DNA of 64,000 bases from Phycisphaerae bacterium (GCA_030429705.1 JAUIES010000001.1:310001-374000); one strand, 5' to 3'. Shown: positions 27,211 to 37,885, counted from the stretch's first letter. Made by a program: numbers and translations. Notes: a model not told the origin generated them from the sequence alone.

Positions 27211-27948
27211 CTAATCGCCCCGGTCAACCATTTCCTTGAGCCCGCCTTTGTACTGCGCGATCTCATCCGGATCGCCGAACATGCGAAGGACCATTTCACG
27301 CGCCTGTGGATCGATATCCGGGGGGGCTTTGCCGGTGAGTTTGGTGTAGGTTGCCGAATCGAGACCCAGGAATGCGCGCATGGCGTGGTCATAGACTTCG
27401 CTATCGGCATCACGGGTCAGATCGAGACGAAGTTCATTGATGACCTTGGTTCCGGTTGGCAGCCACACATCGTTGAAGGTTTCATGCGCGATATTGGCTG
27501 CGATCCACTCCCCGATCGGACCTCGATAGGGCGGCCGCTCCATCTTGGTGCCCGGTTTGCCGGATTTTGAGCAGATAAAATCACCCGTCGGTGCAGCGGT
27601 TGACTCCTTGGGTGCAACTTCTGGGACGGGTTGCCCGAGTTTTTCGAGGAGTTCTCCCATGGCTTTTTGAGGCATGAAATCGCCTCGATTGGCGGCCTTG
27701 GTGTAGCCCTCGGTCAAGACGGCGGCCGCTCGCGCGGTGTCTTGAGATGCCATGAGGGCTGCCCCGGCGAGTTGGTATGCCTTGCTCATGGCATCATTGA
27801 GTTCTGTGCATTTGAGGTACGCTTCGGCGGCTTTATCAAAGTGCCCGGCCTGGTTGTAGGCCCCGCCGAGACTGAAGAATGCCATGTCGTTTTCCGGGTC
27901 TTCGGCGACGAGGGCTTCGAAGCGTGCGATCCGTTCTTCCAATTCCAT
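27211..27948 (-). CDS. TPR protein fused to a YggX-like Fe(2+)-trafficking domain
   Basis: A 245-residue protein. Residues 1-~100 form TPR-type helices (MAFFSLGGAYNQAGHFDKAA). Residues ~122-196 follow the YggX pattern: Cys126 near the domain start as in YggX, then MERPPYRGPIGEWIAANI, FNDVWLPTGTKVINELRLDL and MRAFLGL. YggX itself is ~90 residues and protects Fe-S enzymes against oxidative damage. The ~50 C-terminal residues (PPDIDPQAREMVLRMFGDPD) are extra. The fusion suggests a tethered iron-trafficking or repair factor. The identification rests on motif order, not on a search. Confidence 0.75.
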   Translation of the reverse strand: MELEERIARFEALVAEDPENDMAFFSLGGAYNQAGHFDKAAEAYLKCTELNDAMSKAYQLAGAALMASQDTARAAAVLTEGYTKAANRGDFMPQKAMGELLEKLGQPVPEVAPKESTAAPTGDFICSKSGKPGTKMERPPYRGPIGEWIAANIAHETFNDVWLPTGTKVINELRLDLTRDADSEVYDHAMRAFLGLDSATYTKLTGKAPPDIDPQAREMVLRMFGDPDEIAQYKGGLKEMVDRGD

Positions 27949-27992
27949 CGTGTACTCCTTGCTGGCGAACCATAGGTCACACGCTCTGTCGT

Positions 27993-29024
27993 ATGGTCAC
28001 GACAGATCAGGATTCGAGGTCGTGGCGGGCGGGCGTTGATCGGCGTACCTTTCCGTGCGTGCCTTCCACACCTTCACCAAGACTGAATTGCGAACTGGCG
28101 GGTTTGTCGATGACGAGCCCGGTCATACTTGCAGCCGGCACTGCGGGTGTCCTCGATGAAACCAGTGGGGTGATGGATCTGTCACGGATCGGCGCCGTGG
28201 TCACGAAATCCATCACGCCAGAGCCTCGCGAAGGGAACAGCCCGTTGCGCGTCGCGCCCGTTCGAGCCGGCATGCTCAATGCAATCGGCTTGGCCAACCC
28301 TGGGATTGAAGCGTTTGTTCAGGCGTTTGCGCCAAAAGCCGCGTCGGTGCCGTGCCGAGTGATTGGATCGGCAGCCGGTTTCTGTGTGAGCGACTATGAA
28401 CAAGTCGCAGGACGACTCGCTGCGTGCGATGGTATTGACGCAATCGAACTCAATGTTTCGTGCCCGAATGTTTGCGGGGGGCCCGAGTTCGGGGTCGACT
28501 GCGGCGCGCTCACGGAAGTCGTCGCGGCTGCGCGACAGGCGATCGGACGCCGCGAGGATGGCGGCAAGCCACTACTGGCCAAACTTCCGCCGGTCTCGAT
28601 TGGCACCCCCACCACGATTGTTGACCTTGCGCGAGCAGCGGTTGATGCGGGTGCGGATGTGCTGACGCTTTGTAACACGACACCCGGCATGGCGATTGAT
28701 GTGCAAACACGATCACCCGTGCTCGGTAATGGAACGGGCGGGCTCTCAGGGCCGGCTGTTCACCCGATCGTGTTGCGGCTGATTCATCTGGTGTATACCC
28801 AGTTTGCTCGTGAGGCTGGTGTACCGATCATTGGTCTCGGGGGGGTCATGCGATGGGACGATGCGGCGGCGTTTGTTGTGGCAGGTGCATCGGCCGTTGG
28901 TGTTGGCACAGCCATGTTCGCAGACACACGCCGACCGGGTCGACTTGTTCGCGAACTTGATCGCTGGGTCGTTTCGCAGGGTGTTGCCAGCGTTGACGAA
29001 CTCACCGGTTCGCTGCAATCGTGA
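27993..29024 (+). CDS. pyrD: Dihydroorotate dehydrogenase, class 1-like
   Basis: A 343-residue TIM-barrel flavoprotein oxidising dihydroorotate to orotate in pyrimidine synthesis. NVSCPN (154-159) has Cys157 in the catalytic-base position of class 1 enzymes (class 2 has Ser). Other signatures are VVTKSITPEPREGN, NAIGLANPG, GGLSGPAVHP and IIGLGGVM (FMN phosphate site). The N-terminal ~30 residues are not family-like, so the true start could be later. There is no adjacent pyrK, so whether it is NAD-linked (1B) or fumarate-linked is open. Confidence 0.9.
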   Translation: MVTTDQDSRSWRAGVDRRTFPCVPSTPSPRLNCELAGLSMTSPVILAAGTAGVLDETSGVMDLSRIGAVVTKSITPEPREGNSPLRVAPVRAGMLNAIGLANPGIEAFVQAFAPKAASVPCRVIGSAAGFCVSDYEQVAGRLAACDGIDAIELNVSCPNVCGGPEFGVDCGALTEVVAAARQAIGRREDGGKPLLAKLPPVSIGTPTTIVDLARAAVDAGADVLTLCNTTPGMAIDVQTRSPVLGNGTGGLSGPAVHPIVLRLIHLVYTQFAREAGVPIIGLGGVMRWDDAAAFVVAGASAVGVGTAMFADTRRPGRLVRELDRWVVSQGVASVDELTGSLQS

Positions 29025-29103
29025 CGCTGTAACGAGGTGATCATCGCGATCATCGCGAGTGGTGGCTTGCTTCGACAAGCATGCCTTGATGGAGGTGTGA
29101 AAG

Positions 29104-30246
29104 ATGGGCTTACGAACTCTTGTTCTGGTGTTGGGTGTGCTCGCCGGTTCGACGACCGGCGCGCTCGAAAAACCGCGCGATCTCAATGATCAGGTTGAGT
29201 CGCTACGAGACAGGATTGGCGTGCCGGCACTCGCAGTTGTGCTACTTGACGACAAAGGTGCTACCGCTCGCGGAATTGCCGGCACCTTCGGGGTGGATGA
29301 TGACACGCCCGTTACCTTTGACAGCCGATTTCATCTTGGATCGCTCAGTAAGGCGATGACCGCAACCGTGGCGGCCAGTCTTGTCGAAGATCAGATTATC
29401 TCGTGGGACACGACACTGGAGGAAGTCTGCCCGGAGAGGGCTGCCACGATTCCCGAAGGCTATCGAAGCGTGACGCTGCGCCAATTGTTGACGCATCGAG
29501 GGGGGCTGCCTGATGATCGCAATCGAATTCCGATCTATTTCAAACTCTGGATGCACAGCGGCAGCCCGACCGAAGCGCGTCATGACGCGGTAGAGTCGTC
29601 GTACAAGTTGGATGGTTTGATCGAGCCGAACAAGTCGATGGTCTATTCAAACTCCGGCTACATGCTCGCGGGGCATATGCTCGAAGAGGCGGCTGACGAG
29701 TCGTTTGAGACACTGATTCGGAAGCGTTTGTTTGATCCCTTGAACATGACGCACGCGGGTTTTGGCGAACCGGTCGAAACGCACGGCGAGACCGAGCCGC
29801 GTGGTCACATTCGAAACGACGACGGCGTTCGAGTGGCACCTCGCGGACCGATCGGGGCACTGCCACTTGCGATGAATCCCGCGGGCGGCGTGCATTGTTC
29901 CGTGGACGAACTGTCTGCCTTTGTCCAGGCCAACCTCGCCGGTCTTCGCGGACAAGACGGGATCATCACGGCAACGAGTTTTCAGACGCTGCACGCTGAT
30001 CCTGAATCTGATGGCTACGCGTTGGGCTGGGCGCTCGACACACGCAACCCTGACGCGATCATGTCGAACCATGCCGGGAGCAACAAGCGGTGGTTTGCAA
30101 TCATGGCTGTCGATCCCGCGAACAATCGAGCGTTCGTGGCGGTGATGAACGCGGTGCCCGATCAGGCGGCTGGCATCAACTTGTTTCGAGAGATTGGTCG
30201 CTGGGCGGAGCCAACTCAGTTGGTCGCGCCAGATTCTTCACCTTGA
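29104..30246 (+). CDS. Exported serine hydrolase, class C beta-lactamase family
   Basis: A 380-residue protein with GGAGGTG upstream and an N-terminal signal sequence ([15 protein letters not shown]). The active-site motifs of the penicillin-binding/AmpC-like fold are present: S-x-x-K as SLSK (Ser80, Lys83), Y-x-N as YSN (181-183) and a C-terminal HAG (323-325) in place of K-T-G, as in esterase/EstB-like members. A periplasmic esterase, peptidase or amidase is likely; true beta-lactamase activity is not implied. Its 3' end overlaps the smc gene by 31 bp, convergent. Confidence 0.9.
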   Translation: MGLRTLVLVLGVLAGSTTGALEKPRDLNDQVESLRDRIGVPALAVVLLDDKGATARGIAGTFGVDDDTPVTFDSRFHLGSLSKAMTATVAASLVEDQIISWDTTLEEVCPERAATIPEGYRSVTLRQLLTHRGGLPDDRNRIPIYFKLWMHSGSPTEARHDAVESSYKLDGLIEPNKSMVYSNSGYMLAGHMLEEAADESFETLIRKRLFDPLNMTHAGFGEPVETHGETEPRGHIRNDDGVRVAPRGPIGALPLAMNPAGGVHCSVDELSAFVQANLAGLRGQDGIITATSFQTLHADPESDGYALGWALDTRNPDAIMSNHAGSNKRWFAIMAVDPANNRAFVAVMNAVPDQAAGINLFREIGRWAEPTQLVAPDSSP

Positions 30247-33200
30247 CGCATTTCAGCGAGTGCCTTGCGTAGAGACGACGACGGTGTTGCGTTCGCAGAG
30301 GGGGGTGGTTGCGAGCCCGCACTTTCACGATCGCGCTTCGTTGACTCAGTCTTGATCCGCCCGTCCTCATCAACCTGGTCAAACTTGACAGCGACGCGTT
30401 TGGACACGCCTCGTTCCTGCTGCGTTACGCCGAACAGTCGATCTGCAACCTGCATTGTGCGCTTGTTGTGCGTGATAACGATGAATCGGCTCAGATCGGT
30501 GAACTGACGGACAGCCTGACAGAATCGCCCGACATTGGCCTCGTCGAGTGCTGCATCGACTTCATCGAGTACACAGAAGCAACTCGGCTTACTACGGAAG
30601 ATTGACATAAGCAACGCGACCGCGGTGAGCGTCTTTTCGCCACCTGACAACTGGCTGATTGAGCGTGGCTCTTTGCCCGGTGGTTTGGCGATGACTTCGA
30701 TGCCGCTTTCGAGCAGGTCGACTTCGTCGGTAACCACTTTCTGGCCGTCGACATCTTTGATGAGTCCCATGAGCCGCACTTCGGCTCGTCCACCGCCGAA
30801 GAGCCTGCGGAACATGCCATCTCGCCCACCAAAGTTTTCGCGAATCTTCTCGAACACTTCGCCGAACTGATCACGACTGGCGATGTTCAGTTTCTCGATC
30901 AGCGTGGCCAAACGGATCCGTGCTTCATCGATGTCGGCAACCTGTGCGATCAACTCGTCGTTCTTTTCTTCCAGACGCGACTCTTCCTCGATCGAATCGA
31001 TGTTGACATTCCCGAGGCGGCGAATCTCATCACGGAGCACATTGGCCCGGGCCCCTGCTTCACGCGTATCAATTTCTTCAACATCAGGATCGAGCATGAG
31101 CTGGCGGAAGTCCTCATACTCCATCACCAATTCAACGGAAAGGTCTTCGCGGCTTCGCTCTTCGAGCGTTTCACGCTTGACCTCAAGTTCACGGCGACGA
31201 GCATCAAGTTCGTGCCACACAGCTTCAATCTCATTCGCCGCCTTTCGAACCTCAGAGAGTGCTCGCGCAAGTTCGCCGACCCTTTGTGTCGCCTCATGCA
31301 CGCGGGATTCAAAAGATGCCGCCTGGCCGCGTAGCGTTTCGGCACGGGCTGTGGCTTCCAGACCAGTCTTGGTCGCTTCAGCGATCACGACTCGATGGTG
31401 GGCTGCTCGTTGGGTCGCTTGTTCGACATGGCGTTCGTGCTCGTCGCGTTGACGCTCGAGCGCATCGGCTTCGTTTTCGAGCCTGCCGATCTCGCGACGG
31501 CTCGACGCGAGCTGTTCGCCAAACTTGCCGACTTCGACACGGGCTGTTGCCATGCGATCAGAGGCTTCGTGGACGGCTCGCTCATGATCGTGCAGATTTT
31601 GTTCGAGCGTTTCTACCCGTTCGGCTTGCTCTTCGAGCAGCCGTTCGAGTTTGGACGATCGATCTCGCAATTCGGCTCGACTTCGATCGGCTGCTTCAAT
31701 TCGGCCATCAATTTGTCGTTCGTCGTCAACGAGGGCTGCGATCTCTCGATCGGCGCGCTCGAAGTCAACGGTGAGACGATCGGCAAGCGTCTGCCTGGCG
31801 ACGAGCGATCGTCGCGCTTCAGCAAGATCCGCTTCAAGTTGAGAACGCGCGGTTTCGATCCGAGCTACTTCAGAATCGACTCGCGCAAGTTCATCGCGTT
31901 CGTGTTCGAGGACGCTGCGACGGGCATCGAGTTCGGTCACGACAGCCGCGAGTTCGCTGCGCCGCTGTAACAACCCCACCCCTTCATCAACTGCGCCCTT
32001 CGGACCAGCAGAGACACGGCCATCCGGCTCGATCAACGCACCGTCCAGAGTTACAAATCTGGTACCGCGCATCGGCCCACTTCCGAGAAACAGCGCCGTG
32101 TCGATCGACTCGACGAGGTATGTTTTGCCCAGCAATCGATCGAGTAATCGCTCTGCGTTCTCCCTGAGTTCGCCTTCGATGCCATCGGCAATGTGTATCA
32201 CCTTGCGAAGTTCAGTGACGCGTGTGCCAGCAACAGCGAGCAGACTGCCAATAACCGGCTCGGTCTCGTTTGCAACCATCGGTTCTTCGCCGATGAGCGA
32301 TAGGAAGGTGACTCGCCCGGGTAGTGTTTCCCATTCATCCCTACAGGGAATGGAGGCGAGTGACGGCACCAGCACCGCTTGCAAGACCGGGCCGAGTGCT
32401 GTTTCAACAGCAGCCGCGTGATCCTGGTCCGTTTCAACAAGTTCCGCGAGGGGGGCGATGACATCGTCAAAACCGTCACCGGCATCGCGCGCATCGAACA
32501 CAGCCTTGACCGCGTCACCGAGACCGACGCGATCGCGGGCCATGTCTTGCAATGTTGCGCGGCGGCTGTCGAGGCGGACGACTTCCTGATCCAGCCCGGT
32601 GACACGCTCGCTGCGAGCGCGGCGATCTGACCCCAGTTCGTCGGCCTCGGTCAGGACGGATCGAATGTGATGCTCGGTCTCCTGCACCTGGCGTTCGAGT
32701 GCGTCAATCTCAGCGACGCAGGTCTCACGCTGACCCGCCAGTGCTCGCCGTTCATCATTTCGAGCCAATCGCCGCTCGTCGACTTTCGTTCGTTGCTCAG
32801 CGAGTGTGCGGAGGCGTTGGTCGTCGGTCTGAACGGCACCCGCCAGACTAACCAGATTGCGCTCCATCTCGCTTTGAATGCTTCGTTGTTCTGCGAGTTC
32901 ATTGCGTTCTTCTGCCAAGGCGGTTGAGACTTCTGCTCGCCGCTTGGTTTCGCGATCCAAAACCCGTTCAGCATCGACAAGCGCCTCACCGAGTGCAGCA
33001 AGTTCAGATCGCTTGGCTTCACGCGTCGACTCGATCGCATTCATGCGCTCGGCGGATTCTTCGAGGCGTTGTTGATCCAGTGCCGCTTGTCGGTCGGCAT
33101 CTTGCACCGAGCCTACCGCCATGACGCGGCGTTGCTCAGCGGTGGCGGCTTCATGCTCGGCAGAACGCAATTCGTCGATGGCGGCTCGTTGACCGGCGAG

Positions 33201-34364
33201 CAAGTCATGTCGTTCGAGTTCGGCGTGTTGCTTGCGCTGTTCAGCCTCGTTGAGCCGTTCGCTGGTCTCTGTGCGAGTCCGTTCACCTGCGTCAAGTTCC
33301 TCTTCAACCCCCGACAGGTCTGATCGGATCTTGTGATACTGATCGAACGCGAGCATCATGCGCAGCGCCCGATGCTCGCAGTCGAGTTCCTGAAAACGAC
33401 GCGCTTTCGAAGCCTGCCCGCGCACAAACCGCAGACGACGCTCGGTCGCTTCGAGTTGATCGCGCGTGCGAATCAGATTCGTCTCGGTTCGATCCAATTT
33501 ACGCTGGGCTTCAATTCGGCGCTGCTTGTACTTCGCTATGCCCGCAGCCTCTTCGAAAATGGTGCGTCGTTCCTGCGGGCTGGCAAGCAACATGGCATCA
33601 ACCTTGCCCTGTTCGATGATCGAATACGCATCGGCACCAACACCGGTATCGAGGAACAGATCACGGATATCGCGCAATCTCGCCAATCGGCCGTTGATCA
33701 GGTATTGACTCTTGCCATCCCGATACAAACGCCGTTCGACCGCGACCTCATCAGTATCGATCGGTAGCGGGCGGCCAACGCGGCGACGCTCGGCGATGAT
33801 CTCTCGCGCTTCGCTTGCACCTTCTTCAGCCGCTTCATCAGCGTCCTCGTCCGAGATATGAGCATCGTGCTCAATCCGCGTTGATTGGTCAGACGCATTC
33901 GTTGCATCGACGACTTCAGCCTCGTCACCAACGACCGTGACTTCTTCTGTTGGTTCAGATGCCGTCGGCTCGACAGGCTTGTGCTCGATTGTCTCTTCGG
34001 CCACGCGATCGAGCGGTAACTCCGCGATCTTCGGGTTTTCGAATGTCAGCGTGACCGCAGCCATTCCGCCTGGTTTGCGTCCGACCGATCCGGCGAAGAT
34101 GACATCGATCATCTCCTTTCCGCGCAGGCTCTTACTCGATCGTTCACCAAGCACCCATTTGACCGCGTCAACGATATTGCTCTTGCCGCATCCATTCGGA
34201 CCGACGATGCCGGTGATCGCGTCGTCGAACGAAAACTCTGTCTTGTCGGCAAATGACTTGAACCCAACCAGCGTCAGACGACGCAATCGCAAACCGGGTA
34301 TCAAACCGGGAACATCGGGCTGCAAGTTGGCTGTCAGCGGCGCGTCGGCCTTGGCGCGTTCCAT
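30216..34364 (-). CDS. smc: Chromosome segregation ATPase SMC
   Basis: A 1382-residue protein (from the ATG at 34364, preceded by GAGG; an ATG at 34397 is the alternative). Walker [10 protein letters not shown] (55-63), two long coiled coils, a central hinge around [20 protein letters not shown], the C-loop LSGGEK and Walker [15 protein letters not shown] give the full SMC layout. SMC forms the condensin ring with ScpA/ScpB for chromosome compaction. Unusually, the N-terminal head holds an acidic insert of roughly 70-80 residues (about 118-198, rich in Glu, Asp and Ala) before the conserved [13 protein letters not shown]. The normal link there is about 10 residues. Confidence 0.95.
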   Translation of the reverse strand: MERAKADAPLTANLQPDVPGLIPGLRLRRLTLVGFKSFADKTEFSFDDAITGIVGPNGCGKSNIVDAVKWVLGERSSKSLRGKEMIDVIFAGSVGRKPGGMAAVTLTFENPKIAELPLDRVAEETIEHKPVEPTASEPTEEVTVVGDEAEVVDATNASDQSTRIEHDAHISDEDADEAAEEGASEAREIIAERRRVGRPLPIDTDEVAVERRLYRDGKSQYLINGRLARLRDIRDLFLDTGVGADAYSIIEQGKVDAMLLASPQERRTIFEEAAGIAKYKQRRIEAQRKLDRTETNLIRTRDQLEATERRLRFVRGQASKARRFQELDCEHRALRMMLAFDQYHKIRSDLSGVEEELDAGERTRTETSERLNEAEQRKQHAELERHDLLAGQRAAIDELRSAEHEAATAEQRRVMAVGSVQDADRQAALDQQRLEESAERMNAIESTREAKRSELAALGEALVDAERVLDRETKRRAEVSTALAEERNELAEQRSIQSEMERNLVSLAGAVQTDDQRLRTLAEQRTKVDERRLARNDERRALAGQRETCVAEIDALERQVQETEHHIRSVLTEADELGSDRRARSERVTGLDQEVVRLDSRRATLQDMARDRVGLGDAVKAVFDARDAGDGFDDVIAPLAELVETDQDHAAAVETALGPVLQAVLVPSLASIPCRDEWETLPGRVTFLSLIGEEPMVANETEPVIGSLLAVAGTRVTELRKVIHIADGIEGELRENAERLLDRLLGKTYLVESIDTALFLGSGPMRGTRFVTLDGALIEPDGRVSAGPKGAVDEGVGLLQRRSELAAVVTELDARRSVLEHERDELARVDSEVARIETARSQLEADLAEARRSLVARQTLADRLTVDFERADREIAALVDDERQIDGRIEAADRSRAELRDRSSKLERLLEEQAERVETLEQNLHDHERAVHEASDRMATARVEVGKFGEQLASSRREIGRLENEADALERQRDEHERHVEQATQRAAHHRVVIAEATKTGLEATARAETLRGQAASFESRVHEATQRVGELARALSEVRKAANEIEAVWHELDARRRELEVKRETLEERSREDLSVELVMEYEDFRQLMLDPDVEEIDTREAGARANVLRDEIRRLGNVNIDSIEEESRLEEKNDELIAQVADIDEARIRLATLIEKLNIASRDQFGEVFEKIRENFGGRDGMFRRLFGGGRAEVRLMGLIKDVDGQKVVTDEVDLLESGIEVIAKPPGKEPRSISQLSGGEKTLTAVALLMSIFRSKPSCFCVLDEVDAALDEANVGRFCQAVRQFTDLSRFIVITHNKRTMQVADRLFGVTQQERGVSKRVAVKFDQVDEDGRIKTESTKRDRESAGSQPPPSANATPSSSLRKALAEMRQGEESGATN

Positions 34365-34454
34365 GCTCAGTCCTCGACGCATACAGGAACCGGCCATCCT
34401 GACCGGGTCGGAATGCTCGTAAACTATAGCAAAAAAAAGTACCTGCGTGTCGAT

Positions 34455-36563
34455 TCAAGGCCCTCGATCTGGTCGGCCTTCCACACGGCCTCCGTCACGA
34501 GGCGCTTCTCCTGATGACCCGCCCGGTTCGCCAGCGGGCGCGACGGGTCGCAAGGGCACCAGGAGACTGGCTGCTGAAGAGTCGTCTCGCAGCTCCGGGC
34601 GACCGGTCAAAAGGCTTGGGTCATCAAACACAACCACCTCAGCGCTTTCGCCCGGGCGTTCAGGTCGCATCTCGACAGATGACTGCATCGCCATGCTGGT
34701 CAACTCCTCGAGCAAACGGTCCCGCTCTGTAGAAAATGCTGCATTGAACCCCTTGTTCTTGTACAGCCCGTAGAGCGCCCCGACAGTCTCCGAGTAACTC
34801 AAACCAAGACCAGGTCTCGGGTCTTCCGGAGTCGGCTCGTGGGCCATGAATGCAATCAACTCGAGAAAATCAGGCGCAACCTCTGAAGTCACGACGCGAG
34901 AAGTCCCGTCGATCGGCTCGCCACTACGCATCTGGGGCAGCGTTCGGTAGTAGACACGCATGGGCTCGCCCCCGCCATCGGCGATGAACATCAGTCGGTC
35001 AGACCACATCGTCGCGGTCAGAGGTTCGGTGATCGCGATTCCCTCGCCAAACAGTACCACGCGTGGCACGCGTTGCTGCGTGATGTACACCATGGGTTCG
35101 CCCACAGGAACGCGATCGAGGAAAAACTTCCCTTCGACAAGTGTTCGGCTGACGCCCTGCAGTGTCCCGGCAGGTAAATACGCACGAGAAAGCGCGTACA
35201 GCATGTCATACGACCGTCTGGCGACAGGATTTCGCTCACGGCGTTCCTCCGCGACCAGACGCTTGAGTTGCGCCGTTTCAGCACGCGTCGCGAGCGCTTC
35301 GTACGCCGCCACTCGTACCGACAGACTTTTATCTGCAAGTAGCGATTGCAGCGTCCTTTCGATGTCAGGACCGGAATCGATTCGAGAGAGCATCCCGATC
35401 GCTGCGGTACGGTGACCTTCGATCCCCGAATTGGCCATCTCGACGAGGTATGGCACCGCTCGCGGGTCATTGAGCGCCGAACCGGCACGCAGGGCTGCCA
35501 GACGAGGCACGACTTCGTGATAACTGTACATCTCACGCAAAAACGGCTTTGCTTGTGGACCAATCGCTTGCAACGACCACGAGATCTCATCACCCAAATT
35601 TGGCTCGCGCGTCAGCGCTTCGGTCAATCGTCGGGCGGTCGCCTGTGGATAGGTTTGATCGACTGGCAGGAACTCCACCATCTTGATGAACTCGGCCTGG
35701 CGCTCGCGATACTCATAAGGAATACGCAGGTGGATCAACTCTGAGTCCTTGCCCGTTGCTGGAGGAGACCGATCGCCGCGTGTCCTGGGGAATCGGCTGT
35801 TGATCGCATCCGTCACCGCGCCCGCGAGCGAGTGCGACGGGTTGTCCAGTTGCAACACCAGATTGATTGACTCGGTGATTACACCACCATCAAGGATTCG
35901 GCCGGCGGTTCGTGTGACACCATCGGTTTCCTGACCCGGCTCTGCGAATGGATTGATAAAGATCGGGCCGCGTGCCTCTGCGACAATTCGGGCCTGGATC
36001 GAACCAAACTGACTCGGCGGTCCGACGCGCAGTTGGGTTGTCCAGAGTTGGCCGCCCTCGAGACTGGTCGCGTTGAGCGCGCGCACGAACACATCCATCG
36101 AAGTGCCTTCCGGGGCACCGGGGTGGAGCGCTGCTTGCACGATCACGACGGCTGTGTTTGGGTCGCGCAGCATTTCACTGGGCGATTGTCCGTCGATTGG
36201 GGAACCGGTTTCGTTGTTGGCCGGGCCGATGCCATTGAGACGCATCTCGCGTTCCATGTGGGCAGCCACGGTCGAAGGGACCGGCAGTCCGCCCGTGCCG
36301 TTGAGTCCGACGACAAATCCCAATGCCGAAATCAACACGGGTTGCACGCCATCGAGGCGAGCGACGGACCCAACCGTTCCGCGCAGGGGCTCGGGCACAT
36401 CGCGAATGACCAGTGGCATGGTGCGGGTCGCGGATGGTGGCCTCTCGTTCTTCTTCCCAGCACACCCAGGGGCCGCGAGCAGACCAATCAACGCCAAAGC
36501 GATGCCTGTTTTGATGATGGTGGACGACGCGCGCGTTGCGGCACGAAAGCCTGTGCGATGCAT
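34455..36563 (-). CDS. FlgI-like lipoprotein with HEAT-like repeats
   Basis: A 702-residue protein. The ATG at 36563 has GGAGAG upstream and begins a lipoprotein signal (IALALIGLLAAPGC, Cys34). Residues ~63-300 resemble the flagellar P-ring protein FlgI (VGSVARLDGVQPVLISALGF, then VVGLNGTGG). Residues ~340-445 show HEAT-like helical repeats (AVPYLVEMANSGIEGHRTAA, SVRVAAYEALATRAE). The C-terminus is Pro/Gly/Glu-rich and disordered. FlgI is normally ~360 residues and not a lipoprotein, and no flagellar gene is nearby. It may be a repurposed ring or envelope protein rather than a flagellar part. Confidence 0.8.
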   Translation of the reverse strand: MHRTGFRAATRASSTIIKTGIALALIGLLAAPGCAGKKNERPPSATRTMPLVIRDVPEPLRGTVGSVARLDGVQPVLISALGFVVGLNGTGGLPVPSTVAAHMEREMRLNGIGPANNETGSPIDGQSPSEMLRDPNTAVVIVQAALHPGAPEGTSMDVFVRALNATSLEGGQLWTTQLRVGPPSQFGSIQARIVAEARGPIFINPFAEPGQETDGVTRTAGRILDGGVITESINLVLQLDNPSHSLAGAVTDAINSRFPRTRGDRSPPATGKDSELIHLRIPYEYRERQAEFIKMVEFLPVDQTYPQATARRLTEALTREPNLGDEISWSLQAIGPQAKPFLREMYSYHEVVPRLAALRAGSALNDPRAVPYLVEMANSGIEGHRTAAIGMLSRIDSGPDIERTLQSLLADKSLSVRVAAYEALATRAETAQLKRLVAEERRERNPVARRSYDMLYALSRAYLPAGTLQGVSRTLVEGKFFLDRVPVGEPMVYITQQRVPRVVLFGEGIAITEPLTATMWSDRLMFIADGGGEPMRVYYRTLPQMRSGEPIDGTSRVVTSEVAPDFLELIAFMAHEPTPEDPRPGLGLSYSETVGALYGLYKNKGFNAAFSTERDRLLEELTSMAMQSSVEMRPERPGESAEVVVFDDPSLLTGRPELRDDSSAASLLVPLRPVAPAGEPGGSSGEAPRDGGRVEGRPDRGP

Positions 36564-36992
36564 ACGAACTCTCCGGGGGGTCTCTTTCCGCCGCGTGCCG
36601 CTTGGCACACCACCGGTTCGGCCGACCCAAGCCACTATACGCCGCGTGGGCGCTGACATGCCGTTCGGTTGCCGAAGCACTCCCGTTCCATCGAAGTTGG
36701 ATGATTGTCTGTGGAAGGGTTGGCGCATGGTTCCAAAACGCAGGTTTTTTTTGTACATAGTACTTACATACACAGAACTTTTTGAACGAAGGATATCCAC
36801 AATCACACTGCGCGGCAAAGACCCCAATATGTGGGGCATCAGGGCACTTTTTTGAATTTTTTCTACCATATCTGGCCATGGTTTGCCCTCCGAATCGGCC
36901 TTCAATCGTGCTTAACCACCTATCGCGCCAACACTTGACAGGAATCGTCAGGTTGTACACGCACACACCACCGTATTTTGTGCTTGAGCCAC
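36564..36992. other. Intergenic region, AT-richer than neighbours, no gene seen
   Basis: This part lies between the divergent FlgI-like and dcd genes. It holds T- and A-rich tracts and a short hairpin CCCCA (36822-36826) / TGGGG (36832-36836) followed by T-rich DNA, possibly a weak plus-strand terminator. Open frames here lack ribosome binding sites. Confidence 0.4.
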
Positions 36993-37020
36993 TTGCCTGT
37001 ACGATAGGTTGTGGTAGTAT
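36993..37020 (+). promoter_or_regulatory. Candidate sigma-70-type promoter for dcd
   Basis: TTGCCT (36993-36998) and TAGTAT (37015-37020) are separated by 16 bp. Transcription would begin about 37027, giving a leader of ~175 nt before dcd. Confidence 0.4.
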
Positions 37021-37201
37021 CTCTGCCTGACCCACAAGCCGGAGGCGATCTGGGGCAGGACAATGACATCGAAAATAGGCCCCACCTGTTCGGGTGAGGC
37101 AGCACTTGAAACACGCCATGCCAACTTTGTGGCAAAGGGCGCGTGGGGTGCGTTCGTGGACACATGCGCCGGGAGGGCGCAGCAATCGGGAGGTGAGGAC
37201 T
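37021..37201 (+). promoter_or_regulatory. Structured 5' leader of dcd with alternative hairpins
   Basis: Three hairpins can be drawn: 37079-37100 (GCCCCACC with GGTGAGGC, loop TGTTCG), GCCA/TGGC at 37120-37133, and GGCGCGTG (37138-37145) with CAC..GCGCC (37161-37170). The last excludes a fourth, TGCGCC (37165-37170) / GGCGCA (37176-37181), which lies just ahead of the ribosome binding site GGGAGGTGAGG (37188-37198). The arrangement looks like a regulatory leader. No known riboswitch class recognised. Confidence 0.35.
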
Positions 37202-37792
37202 ATGGGCGTCCTCTGTGATACACAGATTCGTGATCTTGTCGAGATCAAGCCGTATGCCGAAGCGCAGAAGCGCGATGGAACGATTTCGTATGGCGTCTCC
37301 AGTTATGGGTATGACGTCCGCGTCGGCACACGGTTCAAGATTTTTACGCCAACGCCCCGAGGAGGGGGCTTAGCCGTCGTCGATCCCAAGCGGTTTGACG
37401 ATCGGTTCATGGTCGAGGTGGACACGCAAGACGCTGACGGCCAGGACGGCCGTCCCACCGATCATGTCATCATCCCGCCCAACTCGTTTGCGTTGTGCGA
37501 AACCGTCGAGACCTTCACCATCCCCCGCGATGTGCTGGTGATCTGTCTCGGCAAAAGCACCTATGCCCGCTGCGGCCTCATCGTGAATGTCACGCCCCTC
37601 GAACCCGAGTGGCGTGGCAAGGTCACGCTCGAAATCAGCAACACCACGCCGCTGCCGGCCAAGGTGTATGCCAACGAGGGCATCGCACAACTGATCTTCC
37701 TGAAGGCGGACAAGGTGTGCGAGGTGAGTTATGCAGATAAAGCCGGGAAGTATCAGGACCAGGTGGGGTTGACGCTGCCGATGGTGGATTGA
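37202..37792 (+). CDS. dcd: dCTP deaminase
   Basis: A 196-residue enzyme converting dCTP to dUTP for dTTP synthesis; bifunctional forms go to dUMP. The start is fixed by a strong GGAGGTGAGG site; the open frame upstream is not protein-like. Family signatures are visible: [46 protein letters not shown] and the catalytic-Glu strand VTLEISN, then [10 protein letters not shown]. It stands alone behind a long leader. A ribonucleotide reductase follows 1 kb downstream, so DNA precursor genes are close together. Confidence 0.95.
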   Translation: MGVLCDTQIRDLVEIKPYAEAQKRDGTISYGVSSYGYDVRVGTRFKIFTPTPRGGGLAVVDPKRFDDRFMVEVDTQDADGQDGRPTDHVIIPPNSFALCETVETFTIPRDVLVICLGKSTYARCGLIVNVTPLEPEWRGKVTLEISNTTPLPAKVYANEGIAQLIFLKADKVCEVSYADKAGKYQDQVGLTLPMVD

Positions 37793-37794
37793 AG

Positions 37795-37870
37795 AGACGG
37801 CAGACGGCAGACGGCAGACGGCAGACGGCAGACGGCAGACGGCAGACGGCAGACGGCAGACGGCAGACGG
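37795..37870 (+). repeat. Perfect heptanucleotide tandem repeat (CAGACGG, ~11 copies)
   Basis: Ten exact CAGACGG units (37801-37870) are preceded by a partial AGACGG. It starts right after the dcd stop and ends 15 bp before the four-helix-bundle gene start. It resembles the short tandemly repeated heptamers (STRR) known from cyanobacteria. Confidence 0.97.
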
Positions 37871-37885
37871 CCATGATTATAGGGA

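Noticed and set aside
37021-37201. 6S or SRP RNA upstream of dcd
   Set aside because: The conserved SRP tetraloop/GGAAG-AGCA core and 6S bubble features were not found; reported only as a possible leader.
36175-37248. A 357-codon Cys-rich minus-strand frame across the dcd leader
   Set aside because: It overlaps the FlgI-like gene in another frame and lacks coherent domains or a ribosome site.
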